Assembly: GCF_000022325.1 (NCBI RefSeq)
Contig: NC_012034.1
Coordinates: forward strand, 372,001-436,000
From: Caldicellulosiruptor bescii DSM 6725
GTDB lineage: Bacteria > Bacillota > Thermoanaerobacteria > Caldicellulosiruptorales > Caldicellulosiruptoraceae
DNA: 64,000 nucleotides
Direction: 5' to 3'
Part shown: piece after piece, positions 18,273 to 29,174 of the stretch
How positions within the stretch are numbered: position 1 is the first letter of the stretch
Layout of the letters: every line of letters starts with the position of its first letter
The notes under the pieces: generated by a model
The model's input: only the letters and a program-made list of their open reading frames with translations
Told to the model about the DNA's origin: nothing
The model's database searches: none
Translations under genes and position numbers: made by a program

Positions 18273-19538
18273 ATGACAAGGTTCAAGGCACAGCTGCAGC
18301 AGATTGTTTTAGCATTCAAAGAGATAAATCCAAACGCTAAAAAGATCCTATTTTTTGAGCCCGTTTTTACTATTCCATATGCTATGTTTATCATCTACTC
18401 CTCACTTTACATGACAAGAGTTGGAGTAAAGGATTACCAGATAGGACTGCTGTCAACAGTGTTGAACTTGGTGATGCTTATCACATCACCCTTTGCAGGA
18501 ATGCTTGTGAACAGGTTTGGACGCAAAAAGGTTCTCCTCATTGGCGATTTTCTGTCGTGGTGCGTGTATGCATATATATTTTTCTTTGCCAAAGATTTTG
18601 CATGGTTTTTAATTGCTACCATCTTTAACGGACTTATGAGAATTCCTGAACTTGCATGGCGGCTTCTTTTAATGGAAGATGCAACCGAAAACGAAAGAGT
18701 TGCAATTTATTCTGTAACTGTATTTGTGTGGAATATGGGTAACCTTTTTGCGCCTGTGATGGGCGTCCTTGTTGCAAGGTTTGGCTTGATACCTGCAACT
18801 AAATGGACAGTCCTTGCGTTTGGGATTTTAGTAAATATACTAATTGTTGTAAGACATCTTGTTACATCTGAGAGTTCTGTGGGGCAAAAGCTTGTACAGG
18901 AAAATTCTGACAAAAATAATAATGGTTTTTCTGAGTGGTTTGACAGTTTAAAGTATATGTTCAGAAACGGACAGCTTCTTTTGATTGTGCTTGTAACAAT
19001 ATTTGGCAACGTTGCCCTGATATTCAGAGACACATATAAAAATATATATTTAAGCGAAGCTTTGCATTATCCAGATAGCATAATTTCGGTATTTCCAACA
19101 CTGTGGAGTGCGGTAGCTCTCATATTTGTAATATTTTTAATTCCAAATTTAAAAGAACAAAAACATGATACTGTCCTTTTTTGGGGAATGTTTTCAATTA
19201 CAGTTTCCAATGCATTGATTTTAGTTGCACCTCCTGGGACATTTGGCTTTATTTTGATGATAATTGTAACAGTGCTTGGCAGCATAGGGGCTGCAGTATA
19301 TTATTCATTTGTTGATGCTATCTTGGCAAATTCTGTTGATGATGAAAGAAGAGCACATGTCCTGTCAATTACAATGTTTTTGATTTCTCTTTTTTCAATG
19401 CCAGTTGGTGCAATAGCCGGACAGTGTTATACCTTTTCAAAGAGTTTGCCTTTTGTGCTTGCTACAATCTTTACTCTCTTGTGCACAATTTTGATTTTTT
19501 TCAAGATAAGAATAAGAAGAGCCCAAAAAGAAAAGTAG
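18273..19538 (+). CDS. Major facilitator superfamily transporter
   Basis: About 420 residues with twelve predicted membrane helices and the MFS loop motif GMLVNRFGRKKVLL between helices 2 and 3. I choose ATG 18273, six bases after GAGGTG; a GTG at 18264 lies inside that site. The charged stretch near residues 205-225 is the central cytoplasmic loop. The substrate cannot be told from sequence; a sugar or drug is possible. The adjacent LacI regulator points to sugars, but the MFS gene sits upstream of it and has no visible operator. Confidence 0.8.
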   Translation: MTRFKAQLQQIVLAFKEINPNAKKILFFEPVFTIPYAMFIIYSSLYMTRVGVKDYQIGLLSTVLNLVMLITSPFAGMLVNRFGRKKVLLIGDFLSWCVYAYIFFFAKDFAWFLIATIFNGLMRIPELAWRLLLMEDATENERVAIYSVTVFVWNMGNLFAPVMGVLVARFGLIPATKWTVLAFGILVNILIVVRHLVTSESSVGQKLVQENSDKNNNGFSEWFDSLKYMFRNGQLLLIVLVTIFGNVALIFRDTYKNIYLSEALHYPDSIISVFPTLWSAVALIFVIFLIPNLKEQKHDTVLFWGMFSITVSNALILVAPPGTFGFILMIIVTVLGSIGAAVYYSFVDAILANSVDDERRAHVLSITMFLISLFSMPVGAIAGQCYTFSKSLPFVLATIFTLLCTILIFFKIRIRRAQKEK

Positions 19539-19644
19539 CTCTGCAGTATTGCTTAAATATAATTCAAAATAATTACAAATGTTGCAAGAATATTGCCAAA
19601 GATATAAAATAAAAAACAGAAGTAAAAGTATCTGGGGGTGTAAA

Positions 19645-20628
19645 ATGCCAACAGTCAAAGATGTTGCCCAAAGAGCTGGTGTTTCTGTTGCAACAGTTTC
19701 AAGGGTTCTCAATAACTCAGAAAAGGTCTCTGAACAGACGCGACAGAAGGTTTTAAAGGCAATAGAAGAGCTGGGATTTAAGCCTAACCTTCTTGCAAGA
19801 AATTTTAGAAAAGACAAGTCAAACTTAATATTAGTATTGCTTCCTACAATTGCAAATCACTATTTTGCACGTGTTGTAAAAGGCATTGAAGATACAGCGC
19901 GAAAGAATGGTTATGGTATACTTCTTTGTACAACACAAAACAGTCCTGAAATTGCAGCTGAGTATTTAAAGCTTATAGAAAGAAAACAGGTTGATGGTGC
20001 AATAATTGCATCTGCAAAGGTTGAGATTGATTTTTGCAAAGGACTTGATACAAGAAGGATTGTTCAGGCATGTGAGTTTTATCCTTTTTTGGACACATCA
20101 TGTGTAGAAATAGACCATAAAAAAGCGTTTTACGACATTGTAGATTATCTTATTAAAAAAGGTAAAAGGAATATCTTATGTGCAATTGGAAACGAAGACA
20201 TTCCTTCTGAATTTGAGAGGAAAGAAGGATACAGAAAAGCTCTTGAGGAAAATGGACTTCAGTTTAGAGAAGAGAATGTCATAAGATGCAGCTATGGTTG
20301 GACAGAGCTTTATGAGAAACTAAAAAATCTTTGCTGTCTTAAAAAATATGATGCAATTGCCTGTTCTTCAGATTTGATGGCAGTTGGGGCAATAAAGGCT
20401 GCCAAAGCTCTGGGGCTTAAAGTCCCTGATGAGTTTTCTGTGACAGGTTTTGACAATATAATGATGTCAAGGCTGTATGAGCCTTCAATCACAACAGTTG
20501 CACAGCCTATGTATTCAATAGGCGAAAAGGCAGCACAAATTTTAATTGATGCACTTGAAAGTCCAGGCGTTTTTGAAAAACAAAAAATAATACTTTCTCA
20601 TGAAATAAAAACAAGGGAGTCTGCATAA
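19645..20628 (+). CDS. LacI-family transcriptional regulator
   Basis: A 327-residue repressor. The N-terminal helix-turn-helix is VKDVAQRAGVSVATVSRVLNN, with a hinge region at about 45-60 (EELGFKPNLLARNFRK), then a periplasmic-binding-protein-like effector domain. The start is ATG 19645 after GGGGGTG; upstream in-frame ATGs have no ribosome site and would add non-homologous residues. Two matching 14-bp palindromic sites lie just downstream in front of the dehydrogenase/isomerase operon, the likely target. The effector is probably a sugar or sugar acid, inferred from the operon. Confidence 0.9.
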   Translation: MPTVKDVAQRAGVSVATVSRVLNNSEKVSEQTRQKVLKAIEELGFKPNLLARNFRKDKSNLILVLLPTIANHYFARVVKGIEDTARKNGYGILLCTTQNSPEIAAEYLKLIERKQVDGAIIASAKVEIDFCKGLDTRRIVQACEFYPFLDTSCVEIDHKKAFYDIVDYLIKKGKRNILCAIGNEDIPSEFERKEGYRKALEENGLQFREENVIRCSYGWTELYEKLKNLCCLKKYDAIACSSDLMAVGAIKAAKALGLKVPDEFSVTGFDNIMMSRLYEPSITTVAQPMYSIGEKAAQILIDALESPGVFEKQKIILSHEIKTRESA

Positions 20629-20654
20629 GAAGGTTATTTTTTATTTTAAAACCA

Positions 20655-20703
20655 TTGTAATTGATTACACTATGAGTTATAATATCATATGTAATCAATT
20701 ACA
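20655..20703 (+). promoter_or_regulatory. Promoter with two LacI-type operators
   Basis: A promoter reads TTGTAA (20655-20660), a 17-base spacer and TATAAT (20678-20683). TGTAATTGATTACA at 20656-20669 overlaps the -35 region. Its exact reverse complement, TGTAATCAATTACA, at 20690-20703 covers the expected transcription start. These look like LacI-family operators and fit control by the preceding LacI-type gene. The ribosome site AAGGAGG follows at 20708. Confidence 0.75.
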
Positions 20704-20724
20704 CAATTAAGGAGGCAGGGAAAA

Positions 20725-21768
20725 TTGAAAAAGCTAAGACTTGCTATAATCGGATGCGGTTCAATCACAAAGCACAGGCATGCGCCGGAGGCAAAACAAA
20801 ATCCCAATGTTGAGCTTGTTGCTGTATGTGACAAGAATTTAGACCATGCAAAAGCCATTGCAGAAAAATTTAAAGTTGGAAATGTCTATGATGATTATGA
20901 AAAGATGCTAAAAGAAATAAAACCTGATGCAGTAGTGGTTGCAACGCCAAATTATCTTCATGCCGATGCTACAATAAAAGCGTTAAAAGAGGGGGCTCAT
21001 GTTCTTTGTGAAAAGCCAATGGCAACAACCGAAGATGAGTGCAGAATGATGGTAGAGACTGCAAAAGAGATGGGTAAGTTTTTGATGATTGCTCACAACC
21101 AAAGGTTAAATATAGCCCACAAAAAGGCAAAAGAGGTAATACAAAGCGGTGAGCTTGGGAAAGTGCTGAGTTTTAAAACAACCTTTGGTCATGGCGGACC
21201 TGAGAGTTGGAGCTCAGACAGGCCCGATACATGGTTTTTTCACAAAGAAGCAGCAAGCTTTGGAGCTATGGGCGACCTTGGCGTTCACAAGATTGACCTT
21301 ATGAGATTTTTGCTTGGTGAGGAGTTTGTTGAGACAGCTGCGTTTGTTACAACTCTTTCCAAGAAGTATCCAAATGGCCAGCCAATTGACGTTGACGACA
21401 ATGCAGTCTGCATTTTAAAGACACAGAGCGGCGCGATTGGAACGCTCACAGCTTCATGGACATACCCGGGAAGTGAGGATAACTCAACTGTAATCTACTG
21501 TGAGAAGGGTTCAATTACACTTTACGCAGATCCAAAATTTTCGATGATAATAAGATATGCAAACGGTCAAAAAGCATATTTTGAGCTTGACACAATGCAG
21601 ACAAACGAAAGACAAACAAAATCAGGTGTGGTAGACGAATTTATTGATTGTATCTTGACAAACACACCACCAAGAATTTCTGGAGAAGAAGGTTTGAAGA
21701 CCATGAAAGTTGTGTTTGCATGTTTTGAGTCAGCAAAAACTGGCAAGATTGTGAGGATTGATTATTAA
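20725..21768 (+). CDS. Gfo/Idh/MocA-family sugar dehydrogenase
   Basis: A 347-residue NAD(P)-dependent oxidoreductase acting on a cyclic polyol or sugar derivative. The N-terminal Rossmann motif is AIIGCGSITKHRH, the family EKP motif lies in HVLCEKPMATT near residue 95, and GDLGVHKIDLMRF near 180 carries the catalytic-site His and neighbouring Asp. Start is TTG, with AAGGAGG eleven bases before. First gene of a LacI-controlled operon with a sugar-phosphate isomerase-like gene; together they suggest catabolism of an uncommon sugar or inositol-like compound. The exact substrate is unknown. Confidence 0.9.
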   Translation: MKKLRLAIIGCGSITKHRHAPEAKQNPNVELVAVCDKNLDHAKAIAEKFKVGNVYDDYEKMLKEIKPDAVVVATPNYLHADATIKALKEGAHVLCEKPMATTEDECRMMVETAKEMGKFLMIAHNQRLNIAHKKAKEVIQSGELGKVLSFKTTFGHGGPESWSSDRPDTWFFHKEAASFGAMGDLGVHKIDLMRFLLGEEFVETAAFVTTLSKKYPNGQPIDVDDNAVCILKTQSGAIGTLTASWTYPGSEDNSTVIYCEKGSITLYADPKFSMIIRYANGQKAYFELDTMQTNERQTKSGVVDEFIDCILTNTPPRISGEEGLKTMKVVFACFESAKTGKIVRIDY

Positions 21769-21813
21769 GCATTGGTCCAAATTCTAAAGATGGAAAGGGG
21801 AGCTGACGATAGA

Positions 21814-22752
21814 ATGAAACTTGGGTTTTTAACAGCCTGCCTGCCAAAACAAAGCCTTGAAAATCTTGTTGTGTGGGCAAAAAGCATTGGTTTTGAGATG
21901 CTGGAGGTTGCGTGCTGGCCTGTAAAAAATACAAGAGACTACTCTGGTACAACATTGGATGTTGCAAATCTTACAGAAGACCAAGCAGAAAGAATAAAAA
22001 AACTTTTTGAGCAGAACAATATGCAAATTTCTTCTCTTGCATACTATGACAACAACCTGCACCCTGACCTTGTGATAAGAAAATCTTACCATGATCATTT
22101 AAAAAAGGTTATTAATGCAGCAAATCTTCTTGGCGTCAAGTATGTTGGGACCTTTGTTGGGAGAAACTATAACAAGACAATCAAGGAAAACTTTGATGAG
22201 TTTGAGATTGTGTTTAAAGAGATTTTGGAGTATGCAAAGGAAAAAGGAGTTTCTATTATAATAGAAAACTGTCCTATGCCAGGCTGGAACCCAAACGGTG
22301 GATGGATGGGGACAATATCATATTCACCTGAACTTTGGGAAGAAATGTTTTCAAGGCTACCTTACGACAATTTTGGTTTGAACCTTGACCCGTCACACCT
22401 TCTTTGGCTTGGTATTAACCCTGTTTCGGTCATAAAAGAGTTCAAAGACAAAATATTCCATGTCCATGCAAAGGATACTCAGATTTTGAAAGACAAGCTC
22501 AATAAATATTCCATTTTTGGTAGCCAGATTCAAAGGAAAAATGAATGGGATATGGGATATTGGGTGTACAGAATGCCAGGTCGTGGCGAGATTGACTGGA
22601 AAGCATTTTTGAAAGAGCTAAAACAAAACGGCTATAACTTTGTTGTGAGTATAGAACATGAAGACCCAGAGTATGAAGGGACTGAAGAAAAAGTAAAAGA
22701 GGGATTGAAGCTTGGGTTTGAATATTTAAAGGATGTTATCACTAAAATATAA
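21814..22752 (+). CDS. Sugar phosphate isomerase/epimerase (AP endonuclease 2-like TIM barrel)
   Basis: About 312 residues with the xylose-isomerase-like TIM-barrel pattern: metal ligands in IIIENCPMPGW, LNLDPSHLLW, FHVHAKDTQ and VVSIEHEDPE. The start is ATG 21814 after AAAGGGGAG; an in-frame upstream ATG at 21790 lies next to that site. It lies 45 bases after the dehydrogenase gene in the same operon, and a hairpin terminator follows. Likely it interconverts keto-sugar intermediates made by the dehydrogenase; the substrate is not determined. Confidence 0.85.
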   Translation: MKLGFLTACLPKQSLENLVVWAKSIGFEMLEVACWPVKNTRDYSGTTLDVANLTEDQAERIKKLFEQNNMQISSLAYYDNNLHPDLVIRKSYHDHLKKVINAANLLGVKYVGTFVGRNYNKTIKENFDEFEIVFKEILEYAKEKGVSIIIENCPMPGWNPNGGWMGTISYSPELWEEMFSRLPYDNFGLNLDPSHLLWLGINPVSVIKEFKDKIFHVHAKDTQILKDKLNKYSIFGSQIQRKNEWDMGYWVYRMPGRGEIDWKAFLKELKQNGYNFVVSIEHEDPEYEGTEEKVKEGLKLGFEYLKDVITKI

Positions 22753-22787
22753 CAACGTATATATTTTAACAACGTATACATTTTTGC

Positions 22788-22824
22788 GGTTGGCAAAGAT
22801 TAGTTTTTGCCAACCTTCTTATTT
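22788..22824 (+). terminator. Intrinsic terminator of the sugar operon
   Basis: GGTTGGCAAA (from 22788) pairs with TTTGCCAACC (to 22815) across a short loop, followed by a T-rich run. It closes the operon and insulates the RHS gene. Confidence 0.8.
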
Positions 22825-22859
22825 ATAATGCTTACTTAAGATATAAATTATAAAAATAG

Positions 22860-22889
22860 TTGACAGTTAAGAAAAATTAAAAGTATAAT
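22860..22889 (+). promoter_or_regulatory. SigA-type promoter of the RHS gene
   Basis: TTGACA at 22860-22865, an 18-base spacer and TATAAT at 22884-22889: both hexamers are consensus. The predicted start is about 34 bases before the ATG at 22930. Confidence 0.75.
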
Positions 22890-22929
22890 ATTGTCAAAAA
22901 ATACTATATAGACGAGGGGAGAAGATAGA

Positions 22930-25900
22930 ATGAAAAAATAACAAAACAAGTTGTGTCATTGCTGCTTTTGTTATCTTTTTTAACCACTAATGTATTTTTT
23001 AATCTCACAGCCTTTGCTCAGCAGGTCAGCACAGTTCCTTCTGATCAGCAGAATTTTCTTCAGATGAGCGAGGAGGAATATAAAAATTATAAAAAAAGTC
23101 TTGCTCCACAAGTGTCGACAAAGTCAATCTCGCGCTTAACTACTTTTTCCACAAACTCAGCTTCTCTGTCAGCGTCAGTTCAAAATGCATCACAGCTTGT
23201 TGGAAATGATTTTATAGAGTATTTTTTACGTGGAGAAAATAATGATTTAAGGGGCCGTTTTACAATAGGAGCAAGAAAAGGTGATCCTTCAAATCCAAAT
23301 GATGATGGTAAAATAATGCTTTATGGGCATCCCGATGCATGGTCAAGCTATACAACAATCAATATTGATGGTTCATACTTTATTTTCAATCCTTCATCCA
23401 TTTCATACAGTGGAACCACTTCATTGTGCCAGCAAGTAGCAAATGATGTATATATTGTTCAAGAGCTTTCTATTGTCAAAAGTGCCACAACTCAAAGAGA
23501 AGATACTGTTCAGATAAAGTATAAAATAAAAAATAGTTCAACAGAAGCTAAAAATATTGGTCTTAGGATAATGCTTGACACAATGCTTGGAAGTAACGAT
23601 GGAGCACCATTTAGAGTACCAGGGCTTGGAGCAGTTACTAACGAGATTGAACTTTCTGGTGATAATATACCCGAATATTATCAAGCCTTTGATACACTTA
23701 CAAATCCCACTATAATAACTCAAGGGATATTTTATACAGATAAAGGAAATAGACCAGATAGAGTTCAATTTGCTCACTGGTCAAATTTGTATCGTACTCC
23801 ATGGAATTACACAGTTAACCCAAATGTGAGGTTTTCTAATGGTACTTCATATGGTGGTGACAGTGCTGTTGCAATATATTGGGAAAATGAAATTCTTCTT
23901 CCTAATGAAGAAAAAGAGTTTGTAACATATTATGGTATAGGCGAATTTACACAGGAACTGAGACCACCTTTAGCGGTAAGTCTAACATCTGTAAGTGAAA
24001 TTCAAGCAAATGAAAATGATTATTATCCAAATCCTTTTACTGTAACAGCTTATATAATGAACAATTCAAAAGTCCAGGTAAACAATGTAAAAGCAAAGAT
24101 TGTATTACCTGACGGACTTGATATTGAAGAAGAAGCTGAAAAAACTATTGACAGTTTAAAGCCAGGAGAAGAACGTTTAGTTTCGTGGAAGGTATTCGTT
24201 GAACCGTTTCCTGAAGAAACCACGTTGACTTATTCTGTTGCAGTTGTGGCAGATAATGTTGAGGGTAAAGTTTTATCAAGAACAATAAAAATACCCTCCC
24301 ATCCAGCTGGCGACCAGTTTTTATATCAAACTGGAATTGAGACCATTGAGAATGGCACAAGCTGTTTAGTAGGTGAGCCTGTAAATCCAGCGGTGGGTAA
24401 TTTTGTAACAAGTTCTGATGATATTTCTATTGAGGGTAGTAACAAGATAGTATTTAGCAGATTTTATAATTCTATTGATTCATACAAGGGTATATTTGGC
24501 AATAATTGGAGATACTCATTTGATTTTAAACTTAAAAAAGTGGGTGAAAAACTAAGAGTATTCTTTAGTGATGGGCATGCAGAAGATTTTGTTTTTAATC
24601 AAGATATTAGCAAATATATATCAATTTTTGATAACAAAAAATTTATCACTAAAAACCAGAACGATTATATACTTGAACTCAATGGAGAGGTCAAATTCTA
24701 TTTTAATTTGGACGGACAATTAATAGCAATAGAAGATGAAAATAGCAATAAAACAACTCTGGTTTATGAGGATGGTAGACTTGTAAAAATTGAATCTTTG
24801 ATTGGATATTTAACCTTCCATTACAATACAGATGGATATGTGACAAAAGTTACTGATAACAATGGGCGTTTTGTTGAATATGGCTATGATAGGGACAGGT
24901 TAATTTGGTTTGCAGATGTTGAGGGGAACAAATACAGATATGAATATGACGAAAAAGGAAGACTTACAAAAATAATAAATCCGCTTGGAGTTTCAGAAGT
25001 AGTAAACGTATATGATGAAAAAGGAAGAGTAATTAGTCAGCAAACAGCAGACGGTAGCTTGCACACATTTATGTATGATGATGTTGCTCACACTACCACA
25101 TATATTCAGCCAAATGGAGCTAAAATTGTTTATAAAAAAGATGGCAAATACAGGATATTCGAACAGGAATTTGAAGATGGAAAAGTTCAGTATGTCTTTG
25201 ACGACAACAATCAGATAATTGGTTATATTGACAAGAATAACAACAGTTACAGGTACGAATATGATGAAAAAGGCAACCTAATAAAAGAAATTAATCCTCT
25301 TGGCTTTGTTACACAATTTGAATATGACAGTAGAGACAATTTAATAAAAATTAAAAATCCCGATGGAACTGCGATTACTTTTGAGTATGATGATAAAGGC
25401 AACGTGATATTAACAAGAGATGAAGTTGGAAGAGAAACCAAGGTAGAATATAACGAAAAGGGTCTTCCTAAAAGGGTTATTCTTCCAAATGGAGCAGTAC
25501 AGGAGTTAGAATATGACGAGAAAGGAAACGTAACAAAAATAAAAGATCCATTGGGAAGTATAACCACTTATGAGTATGACACTTTCAACAGATTAATTGG
25601 GATGATTAAGCCCGAGGGTAATAAAACAGCATTTTCGTGGACAAAAGCAGGTTATATATCCTCAATAAAGTATCCTGACAATACGTCTCAAGAATTTGAA
25701 TATGATGCTAAAGGCAATGTGACAAAAATAATTGACCAGCTTGGAAGACAAACAATTTACAAGTACAATGAAATTGGCAAGCTAAGTGAGATAACAGATG
25801 CGGTTGGTAGGGTGACAAAATTTGAATACGATAATATGTGGAATTTGAAGAAAATAATAAAACCGGATGGCACTTTTATAGAATATTCATATGATAACTT

Positions 25901-28900
25901 AAACAGGCTTGTTGCAGTGAAAGATGAAGAAGGATTTATTGTGAAGTACGAATACGACCCTAATGGTAATGTGACCAGAGTAGTAAGTAGCAGCGGGAAA
26001 GAGACCAAGTATGTTTATGATGCTCTTAACAGAGTTATAGAAGAAATTGACGCGAAAGGCAGAAGTACAAAATTCGAGTATACCTACGATGGCAAGATAA
26101 AGAAAATTATCGATGCGCAGGGAAATGTAACCGAATATGAGTACAATCCAGCAGGTGAACTTGTTGCTAAAAAAGATGCACAAGGGAACATTGTAAAATA
26201 CAGCTATAATGCGCTTGGGCTAATTAGCACTGAAACTGACGAGGTTGGAGCAACAACACGCTATGAATACAATTTAAAAGGAAATTTAGTCAAGATAACC
26301 TTTGCAGACGGTTCAACAAACAGATTTGAATATGATAGAAATGGTAATTTGAAGAAATATATTGATGCCAATGGTCAGGTAACAGAGTATTACTATGATA
26401 ACTGTGACAGATTAGTCATGACAAAAGATGCTCTTGGCAATACGAAGAGATATGAGTATACGCCAACAGGAAAACTGAGCGCAATTATTGATGCAAAGGG
26501 TAACAAGACCACATTTATATATGATGCTGTTGATAGACTTGTAGAGGTAATTTCGCCTGATGGTGCGCGGGAAATATTTGTTTATGATTCAAATGATAAC
26601 GTAATAGAAATTCACAAATTTATGGGAGTAACAAAAGAGACGAGAGAAAGAATGAACAAAACAAAGGGTGAAAAGTATTCGGAGCAGTTGAAGGAAATAG
26701 TAATAAAGTACAAATACAATAAAAGAGGACAGTTGGTATCAGAGCAAGATGCGTTAGGCAATGTAAAAGTTTATACCTATGATGCAGATGGAAATTTAAT
26801 TGAAAGTGTTGATAAGAACGGCAACACTACAAAGTATGAATATGATGCAGTGAACAATCTTTCAAAGATAACCTATGCAGATGGGAAAACTGTGGAGTTC
26901 AAGTATGATAATTTAGACAGGCTTGTTGAAGTAAATGATTGGTTAGGAAGCAAAAAGTATGAATATGATGTTTTGGGTAGGGTAACAAAAGTAGTTGATT
27001 ACAAAGGCAGAGCATTTGAGTACAGTTACACCCAAAGAGGAGAAAAAGCTGCAATAAAATATCCTAACGGTCGATTGGTGCAGTACGAATATGACGCTAT
27101 TGGCAGGTTAATAAAAGTTACAACTGATGGTAAAGAGACAAAGTACAAGTATGATGCTAAAGGTAATCTAATAGAAAAGATATTGCCAAATGGAGTAAGA
27201 AGTGTTTATGAATATGATGCGGTTTCACAGCTGACAAGACTTGCAAATTACGGTTCAAAATCTAAGATACTAAGTGAAATACTGTACAAGTATGATCCAA
27301 ACGGGAACAAAATTTATGCAGAAAAGAGGATAAACGAAAGAGAGATAGGTAAATTAGCAGGAATAACTGAAGGAAAAGTATATTATGAGTATGATACACG
27401 CAATCAACTTATAAAAGTAAAAAGAGAAAATGGGTTTGAAGAGAGATATTTTTACGATACACTTGGCAACAGGGTAAGAAAAGAAGAGTATGCGGGAAGG
27501 ATACTTGCAAATGTAATTGACTATAAATACGACGATGAACAGAGGTTATACGAAATAAAGGCCACAGGACTTATTGACTGCATAAAACTGCCAGAGATCA
27601 AAATGGAATATGACAGCGAAGGGAACTTAATAAGTATAAAATCTGGCAAGACAGAGATTGTAAGAAATACATTTGATGTTCGGGGAAGGCTTACAAAGGT
27701 AAATACAATATGGGGAATAGAAAGTTGGTACACATACGATTCATCAGGCAAGAGAGTAAGTAAAATAGTAGAGCTATCAAAATTTAGCAGAGATGTACTC
27801 AGGAAGTATCTGAATGAAGAAAGAGTTAGCAGAATTCAGGAAAGATGTGAAGAGTTAATAAATAGCAAAAAATACAGAGCAGAATATGAGTATGTATATG
27901 ATGAGACAAGTGAAAATGACGATTTAGTAGCAATTAATACAAATTTTGGAGCAGAAGAAGAGTATATATATGGGAATGGTATAATAGGAGCAGAAGTAAA
28001 AGAGAGAGGAAAACTATATAGCTACTATTATCTAACAGACGACTTATTCAGCCCTCAGATAATCGTTGATGCGAGAGGCAAAGTAGAAGGATATAGAGCA
28101 TATAGCGAATTTGGGGAAAAAGTAGTAGAGATAGGGAAAATAAGAGGGTTAGATGTAATAGGATTTACAGGATACAAAGAGGATAAAGAGAGCGGATATT
28201 TATATGCAACAGCAAGATATTATTTACCGCAGGTAGGCAGATTTATAAGCAAGGACAGGATATTTGGAGAGATAGCCGAGCTTACAAGTCAGAACCCATA
28301 TGTATATTGTTTGAACAATCCGCTGATATATGTAGATCCGAGCGGAGAGCTAAGTGTAAGACAGATATTGTTGTTGGCAAAATCGTTTGCCGAGTCGTTT
28401 GTAAAGAAAGCAGCGCAGAAGATAGTAGAAGCAATAGGTGGATTATCGCTAAAGAATTTAGGGTTTTTCAAGGACATAGTAGTTGGTATAATAAAAGGTG
28501 TAATAAGACTTAGTGACATAGCAAGTGTATTAGCCGAGGGGTATTTTAAGGAGTATATAGAGCCTGTAGAGAGGTTAATAAATCTCAGTTCAGAAGTATT
28601 TGGAAGAGGAGTTGTATGTGACAGCAAGGTAATAGAGTATGGAAAATATTTAGGAATAGCCGTTTGCAACATAGTAGAGATAATAAGTGATTTTGCAACA
28701 GGCGGCACAGGAGTATTTGGCAAGGTAGCAGGAAAGTTAGTATCAGTTCTTGGCAAGGCAGGAAAAAGAGTCAGAGTTAAATTAGGGAAGATAGTAAAGA
28801 AATATGATGTTTTATGGGATTTGCCACCATATGGTGGGAAATACATTAACGGACGTTATTATACACAACATGCACTTGAAAGAATGGCTCCTGATATTCC

Positions 28901-29171
28901 TGAAGTAAGAGATTTTTTAGTGCAAAAATATCACAAAATAGCAACAGAAGAATGTGGTTATAAACCAGGAACAAAAGACTATATTGGTTTTATGAAGGAC
29001 AAAGTTAATCCTAGAGGTATACCGCCAATGGTGGTTGAGAATGCGATAAGGCATGGGAAAAGGCAGCCTGGGAAAAATCCAGGAACGTGGGATTATATAA
29101 CTTCTGATGTAAAAGTAGTTGTAAATGAGAGAGGAGATGTTGTAACAGTTCACAAAATAAGGGGGAAATAG
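22930..29171 (+). CDS. Secreted RHS/YD-repeat toxin protein (WapA-like), start frameshifted
   Basis: A ~2080-residue polymorphic toxin carrier. Order: Sec signal peptide (hydrophobic LLLLLSFLTTNVFF, cut after AFA); a ~440-residue N-terminal region; a DUF6531-like stretch (GEPVNPAVGNFV, near 470); dozens of 20-22-residue YD repeats (EYDEKGRLTKI type) at about 600-1690; the RHS core RYYLPQVGRFISKDR near 1750 and NPLIYVDPSGELSVRQ near 1790; a helical pre-toxin region; and a toxin domain from about 1955 (GRYYTQHALERM...GIPPMVVENAIRHG...PGTW), which resembles RelE/BECR-type RNase toxins. GAGGGGAG points to ATG 22930, but ATGAAAAAATAA stops at once. One more A gives MKKITKQVVSLLLLL and joins the long frame, otherwise open from GTG 22953. 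Confidence 0.9.
28209..28365 (+). repeat. R1 repeat: RHS core, copy in full-length gene
   Basis: 157 bases coding ATARYYLPQVGRF through SGELSVRQ. They recur at 30060-30216 and 34642-34798 with almost no change. This is the junction between carrier and variable toxin end. Confidence 0.9.
28444..28952 (+). repeat. R2 repeat: pre-toxin plus toxin start, copy in full-length gene
   Basis: 509 bases nearly identical to 33042-33550; the first ~313 are also found at 38306-38618. They code for the helical pre-toxin region (LSLKNLGFFKDIVVG to SVLGKAGKR) and part of toxin A. Confidence 0.9.
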
Positions 29172-29174
29172 AGA

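Noticed and set aside
20690-20703. Possible attachment site or CcpA cre site
   Set aside because: The 14-bp palindrome lacks the central CG of a cre box and pairs with an inverted copy at the promoter, so a dedicated LacI operator explains it better.
24800-27800. Dense internal similarity that might suggest a DNA repeat array
   Set aside because: It is fully explained by protein-level YD repeats with varied codons; there are no conserved spacers or direct DNA repeats as in CRISPR.
28289-28846. Minus-strand 185-aa frame opposite the RHS toxin end, repeated at 32902, 38265, 30140 and 34722
   Set aside because: Its recurrence only reflects the duplicated plus-strand DNA (R1 and R2); it has no ribosome site or recognisable product.
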